Assembly: GCF_000002425.4 (NCBI RefSeq)
Contig: NC_037254.1
Span: 14,791,850 to 14,855,849, forward strand
Source: Physcomitrium patens
Lineage: Eukaryota > Streptophyta > Bryopsida > Funariales > Funariaceae
Length of the DNA stretch: 64,000 bases
Direction of reading: 5' to 3'
Position 1 is the stretch's first letter. Each line of letters opens with the position of its first letter. The position numbers were made by a program, and so were the translations under genes. The notes under the pieces were generated by a model that saw only the letters and a list, made by a program, of their open reading frames with translations, searched no databases and was not told the origin of the DNA. Positions 59,952 to 64,000 of the stretch are shown here, in pieces.

Positions 59952-60478
59952 CTATTGACCAATAGCAATGTACGTAAGATAATACTTATTTATTTTAATA
60001 ATTCCACTTTGCGATTGGTCAAAGGCTATTAATTCTAGTACTTTTATTAACTTTTGATGCCTATCCTTCACTAGTGCTTTTGTGAGCAAATCAACAAGCA
60101 TGTCTTCCGTTGCATAATACTTCATATCAATCACTTCCATTTCCATTTTCTCTCTTATGAAGTGATGTTGAATGTCAATGTGTTTGGTTCTTGAATGATG
60201 CTTTGGATTCTTTGCAAAAACAAGATATTCTTGATTATCACACTTCATTCGAGTTGCTTCTATTTGCATGAGTCCAATATCCTCTAAAACTTTCTTAGCA
60301 AAATTGCTTCCAATGCACCATGACTTGCTGCCATGTATTTTGTCTCTATTGTGGACCTTATAATTGTTGGTTGTCTCTTATAATTCCATGAGATTATTTT
60401 CACTCCAACAAAAAATACATATCATATTGTTGATCTTCTATCATTTGCATCTTCAATCCAATCCATATCATAATAACC
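59952..60478 (-). pseudogene. Ty1/copia pol remnant (RNase H, C-terminal end)
   Basis: Minus-strand frame from 60478 down to the stop at 59952-59954. It shows copia RNase H features: GYYDMDWIEDANDRRST near the start, ETKYMAASHGALEA in the middle, and RTKHIDIQHHFIRE followed by DLLTKALVKDRHQK near the end. One in-frame TGA lies about 60425 and the active-site region is altered, so it is decayed. Upstream pol is missing because element D inserted at 60479; it may continue beyond the right edge. No LTR of this copia element was identified. Confidence 0.85.
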
Positions 60479-61008
60479 TGTCAGGGACAAGAACTCGATG
60501 AAAGCTAAAGAGTAAGTGAGACTTTTCTCAAAAAGAAATAGGACAAAATAGAAATATGTATATTAAGAAAGAAACTGGAATGGCTATTGCCAAAATACAA
60601 GAAAACTAGAGACCCTTGAAACTAGACTAGAAGCAAGAAAGGAGTTGACAAGAGTGAAGAGGGCTTCACTCTTGCCTCTATATATACTATCTAACTAGAA
60701 GCCACGTGGCGATGTTCTATAAGACCTCCAATATATGTTGACTTTCTAGGCCACATGCCTTTGCTTGCAAGGCAAGTTTTCTATGGATGGACCACGTAGT
60801 TAGCTTGTTCTTTAAGCTTCCAACATGCGTGGCACATGGCTAACTTGTTGACCAAGTTTCTAACCTAAAAGTCAACTATAGACTCCTATAAAGTCAAAGC
60901 AGCGTCTATGAAGCTTCTAAGAAGCTTCTCTAGAAGATATTACACAATTAACCTACTTTTACATACTTTTATCTATTCATATAGGTAATTATATGTATAT
61001 CCGTGACA
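60479..61008 (-). repeat. 3' LTR of element D
   Basis: 530 bp, reverse complement of the A LTR with a few substitutions and one missing 10-bp unit in the AAAAGTAGAT-like repeat near the LTR start. The G-box and HSE-like repeat are kept. Confidence 0.93.
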
Positions 61009-61049
61009 TTACCCCCCCTTCTAGAGACGAGTTCCACGAGGAGCGGTGA

Positions 61050-61193
61050 TTATATATTGAGAAAATCTAATATGCGGCGAATTGTATTTGTTACATACTC
61101 TGATCTTTGTTCTCTTCGAAGATAGTTGATGGGTCCTCTTAGCCATCGATAGTGTCCCATTCCAGGGCGAGAAGACCACCTTGTTATTTGATC
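61050..61193 (-). pseudogene. Element D stump of the extra post-pol ORF
   Basis: Only the C-terminal third, with the GHYRWL segment and the terminal helix, remains. Bases matching 7050-7369 of element A are missing; the junction reads GATTGAGGAAGTTATG and shares AGG with both ends. The start codon and about 85 N-terminal codons are gone. Confidence 0.85.
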
Positions 61194-61247
61194 ACTGTTG
61201 AGGCCTTCATAACTTCCTCAATCTTGTCTCTTTTATAAGAGAGGTTT

Positions 61248-64000
61248 TCATCTTGGTTTTGATGGATGTCGTTGATGAAAAACTTTGACTTTAGCTGATG
61301 CATTTGCTAGATTCCTGGATGGCTCCCATGTGCGCTCACTAATATCATATCCGCACCAATGAACAAGATATTCCAGCTTATTTCGGCGTCGCTTTGAGTC
61401 TAATATCTCTTCCACCTCAAATTCTTCATTATTATCTACTTCTATAAGAGGCGGTGGCATTTGTCTTCTTCCTTGTATATCCACTGTCTTATATGGTTCA
61501 AGAAGAGACACGTGGAATACAGGATGGATCTTCATTGACTCTGGTAGATGTAACCGATATGCAACTGGGTTGATCTGTTCAGAAACAGAAAAGGGGCCAA
61601 GCCTACGATAGTCCAATTTGTCACAAGGTCGAGTGGTCTTGATATTGCGACGAAGTAGCCATACCTTATCACCCACGTTGAGTTGTGGTTGCTCTTTACG
61701 ATATACATCTGCATTTATCTTTTGTCGTTCTTGAGCTTTCTTCAACTGCGCCTTCATTATTGCATGTAACTCTGACAACTGATTTGCCATATCTTCTGCT
61801 GCAGGATTATCAACTTTTGAAAAATCAAAAGTATCAAGTCGTGGATGATAGCCATAATTGGCAAAGAAAGGTGTTTGTTGCGTGGAAGAATGTACCGTAT
61901 TATTATAAGCAAACTCTGCCAATGGCAGAAGGTTTGTCCAATCTTCTTGTTGGTAGTTGATGGTACACCTTAAATACTGTTCCAAGACTTGGTTTACGCG
62001 CTCTGTTTGTCCATCAGTTTGAGGATGGAAAGCTGAAGATAGCTTTATGTCCACTTTTAAAATCTTGAAAAGAGTCCTCCAAAATCTCAACACAAATTGA
62101 GTTCCCCTATCCGATATGACATCTTTAGGTAATCCATGATAGCGATAGATATTATCAATGAAAAGCTTAGCTGTTTCTTCACCTGTGATAGATTTTGTAC
62201 ATGGCATAAAATGTGCCATCTTGGTGAAACGATCTACTATCACAAATATAGAATCATAAGATCTTGAGTTTGAAAGATCTGTGATGAAATCCATAGAAAC
62301 AGAAGACCATGGTTGTTCTGGTATAGGTAATGGCTGAAGAAGTCCGTAAGGTCGATGTCGAGGAATTTTTGATCTTGAACAAATATCACATGATTGTACA
62401 AAGTCTTTGACTGACTTCCACATTTGTGGCCACCAAAAATCTCTTGATATGAGTTCCAGAGTCTTATTATATCCAAAGTGCCCTACTGCTGGAAAGTCAT
62501 GACGTGCTTGAAGAACACGCAAACGTGCTTTTCCTTCTGGAACATATAGGCGTCCTTCAAAATATAATAGATTATTCTTGAACTCGAACTTAGAAGAATC
62601 ATGAGACTTGGAAGAATTATTCTCGATATCATGAACAAGAGGATCTGAGGACATACTGGACTGGATTTGCTTGAGAAAAGTTGAATCAACAGTCAATGTT
62701 GATTTCACTGCTCGGAGATGAAATTGCTCCGGTTTCAAGAGGACCGTTCTTTGTTGCTCAAAAGCTGCATCTCCTTCTTTTGGTGCAAAATAAGAACGTC
62801 TAGACAGGGCATCGGACAAACCTTGTTGTTTTCCTGGTCGATAAGTGATAATGAACTCGAATCTTGACAAAGACATACTCCAACGAGCTTGACGACGATT
62901 CAACACGCGTGCTGACATGAAATACTCGAGGTTCTTGTGATCTGTATATATAGTGACTGGACTAGAAGCACCTTCTAGATAATGACGCCATTCTTGAAAG
63001 GAATCCACGATTGCAAGAAGTTCTTTATCGTGGATCTCATAATTGATCTCGGCTGCTGAGAATTTTCTTGAATGAAAAGCTATCGGATGAAGTTTGTCAT
63101 CTGTTCCCATTTGTGATAAAACTGCACCCAAGGCAAAATCCGATGCGTCTGTTTCCATAAAAAATACCTTGGAAAAGTCAACACGATATAAGACTGGTGC
63201 AGAGACAAACGATGTCTTCAAGGCTTCAAATGCTGCTTCCGCTTCTTGATTCCATTGGAATTTATCTTTACTAGTCAAGCGTGTAAGTGGAGCTGCAACT
63301 CGTGAGAAGTCTTTGATGAAGATCCGATAGTAATTGGCAAATCCCAAGAAACATTGGACATCTCTTACAGTCTTTGGAATCTTCCAATCCATGATTGTTT
63401 GGACTTTCTTAGAATCCATCATAAGACCATCATTTGAAATGATGTATCCTAAAAAGTCAACTTGAGTAGTGTGAAATACACACTTTTCCATCTTGGCGTA
63501 CAATCCTGCATCTCTAAGTTTTTGTAATACTTGACGAACATGTATTTCATGTTCTTCAACATTCTTAGAATAAATCAGGATATCGTCTAGGTAGCAGACG
63601 ACAAAATTGTCTAAGAATTCACGAAATACATCATTCATGAGATGTTGAAAAGCAGCTGGTGCATTCGTGAGTCCAAAAGGCATGACATTATATTCAAAAT
63701 GCCCGTACCTGGTTCGAAACGCAGTCTTCCATTCATCTCCTTCTTTGATCCGTACTAGATTATATGCTCCTCTTAGATCTATTTTTGTATAGATCTTAGC
63801 TTCATTTAACTGGTCAAGGAGTCCTGATATCAAAGGTAATGGATACCTGTTCTTGATTGTGATCTTATTGAGTCCTCGATAGTCAACACACATTCGTAAA
63901 GATCCATCTTTTTTCTTTACGAATAAAATTGGAGCTCCTGCTGGAGATTTTGAATGGCGTATGAAATTCTTCGCTAAATTCTCATCAATATATGTCTTGA
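61248..64000 (-). CDS. Element D pol (partial; RT to chromodomain)
   Basis: Open without a stop from the window edge (64000) to TGA 61248-61250, about 917 codons. It has RT ([19 protein letters not shown] near the edge, YLDD about 63583-63594), RNase H, integrase (HHCC, D-D-E as in A) and chromodomain. It is about 99% like element A by eye, with scattered replacements such as RPGKQQ for RPRKQQ. The intact frame suggests a young, possibly active polymerase. Protease and gag cannot be judged. Confidence 0.93.
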   Translation of the reverse strand, partial: KTYIDENLAKNFIRHSKSPAGAPILFVKKKDGSLRMCVDYRGLNKITIKNRYPLPLISGLLDQLNEAKIYTKIDLRGAYNLVRIKEGDEWKTAFRTRYGHFEYNVMPFGLTNAPAAFQHLMNDVFREFLDNFVVCYLDDILIYSKNVEEHEIHVRQVLQKLRDAGLYAKMEKCVFHTTQVDFLGYIISNDGLMMDSKKVQTIMDWKIPKTVRDVQCFLGFANYYRIFIKDFSRVAAPLTRLTSKDKFQWNQEAEAAFEALKTSFVSAPVLYRVDFSKVFFMETDASDFALGAVLSQMGTDDKLHPIAFHSRKFSAAEINYEIHDKELLAIVDSFQEWRHYLEGASSPVTIYTDHKNLEYFMSARVLNRRQARWSMSLSRFEFIITYRPGKQQGLSDALSRRSYFAPKEGDAAFEQQRTVLLKPEQFHLRAVKSTLTVDSTFLKQIQSSMSSDPLVHDIENNSSKSHDSSKFEFKNNLLYFEGRLYVPEGKARLRVLQARHDFPAVGHFGYNKTLELISRDFWWPQMWKSVKDFVQSCDICSRSKIPRHRPYGLLQPLPIPEQPWSSVSMDFITDLSNSRSYDSIFVIVDRFTKMAHFMPCTKSITGEETAKLFIDNIYRYHGLPKDVISDRGTQFVLRFWRTLFKILKVDIKLSSAFHPQTDGQTERVNQVLEQYLRCTINYQQEDWTNLLPLAEFAYNNTVHSSTQQTPFFANYGYHPRLDTFDFSKVDNPAAEDMANQLSELHAIMKAQLKKAQERQKINADVYRKEQPQLNVGDKVWLLRRNIKTTRPCDKLDYRRLGPFSVSEQINPVAYRLHLPESMKIHPVFHVSLLEPYKTVDIQGRRQMPPPLIEVDNNEEFEVEEILDSKRRRNKLEYLVHWCGYDISERTWEPSRNLANASAKVKVFHQRHPSKPR

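Larger units (their letters stand above)
60479..64000 (-). mobile_element. Element D: A-family Ty3/gypsy copy, cut by window end
   Basis: Minus-strand copy nearly identical to element A. The 3' LTR (60479-61008), shortened 3' region and pol to the RT N-terminus are visible; gag, protease and the 5' LTR lie past 64000. It is inserted in a Ty1/copia pol. The left flanking bases TAACC (60474-60478) are the expected target duplication, not checkable here. It differs from A by a 10-bp LTR deletion and a 320-bp deletion downstream of pol. Confidence 0.93.

Noticed and set aside
1-64000. tRNA, rRNA and CRISPR arrays
   Set aside because: No T-loop-like GGTTCGAATCC context with a foldable partner was found by eye, no rRNA segments, and the tandem repeats are microsatellites. 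A tRNAscan run would be decisive for tRNA genes.

Overview
The window looks like nuclear DNA of a land plant, most likely a bryophyte (moss). The basis is two genes with many GT-AG introns, an ERECTA-type LRR receptor kinase and an NPH3/RPT2-like (NRL) protein. They sit in very AT-rich DNA full of (TA)n microsatellites and chromodomain-bearing Ty3/gypsy retrotransposons. The moss assignment is inference: nothing in the window names the species.

Layout. 1-11,967 is a nested pair of Ty3/gypsy chromoviruses. An old, broken element (B; its 5' LTR lies just left of the window) was split by a young, nearly complete element (A, 1764-8116). A has 540-bp LTRs that differ at only four positions by eye and a 5-bp target duplication, CAAGG. 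11,973-15,211 is AT-rich DNA without recognisable genes. 15,217-21,361 is a heavily decayed minus-strand relative (C). 21,367-36,790 is a long AT-rich, gene-poor stretch. 36.8-54.7 kb is a more GC-rich gene island with the 28-exon ERECTA-like gene (+, 38,621-47,089) and the convergent 7-exon NPH3-like gene (-, 52,400-48,171), plus an unidentified coding remnant at 53.3-54.1 kb. 54.7-59.7 kb is again AT-rich. 59,952-60,478 is the end of a Ty1/copia pol (RNase H, minus strand), into which another minus-strand copy of the A family (D, 60,479 to beyond 64,000) has inserted.

The receptor kinase would act at the plasma membrane in peptide-signalled patterning. The NPH3-like protein is the type that works as a phototropin-linked, plasma-membrane CUL3 adaptor. 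Nothing in the sequence shows that the two genes work together.

The main candidate for something undescribed is in the retroelements. The family carries a small extra ORF between the chromodomain end of pol and the 3' LTR (140 aa in A). It is recognisable in diverged element B, traceable in decayed C, and removed from D by a 320-bp deletion. The LTRs also carry heat-shock-element arrays: element B has five uninterrupted pentamers about 40 bp upstream of a TATA box. In the ERECTA-like gene, a decayed LRR exon appears to survive as an optional 24-nt microexon. All gene models and comparisons were made by eye, without alignment or database search.
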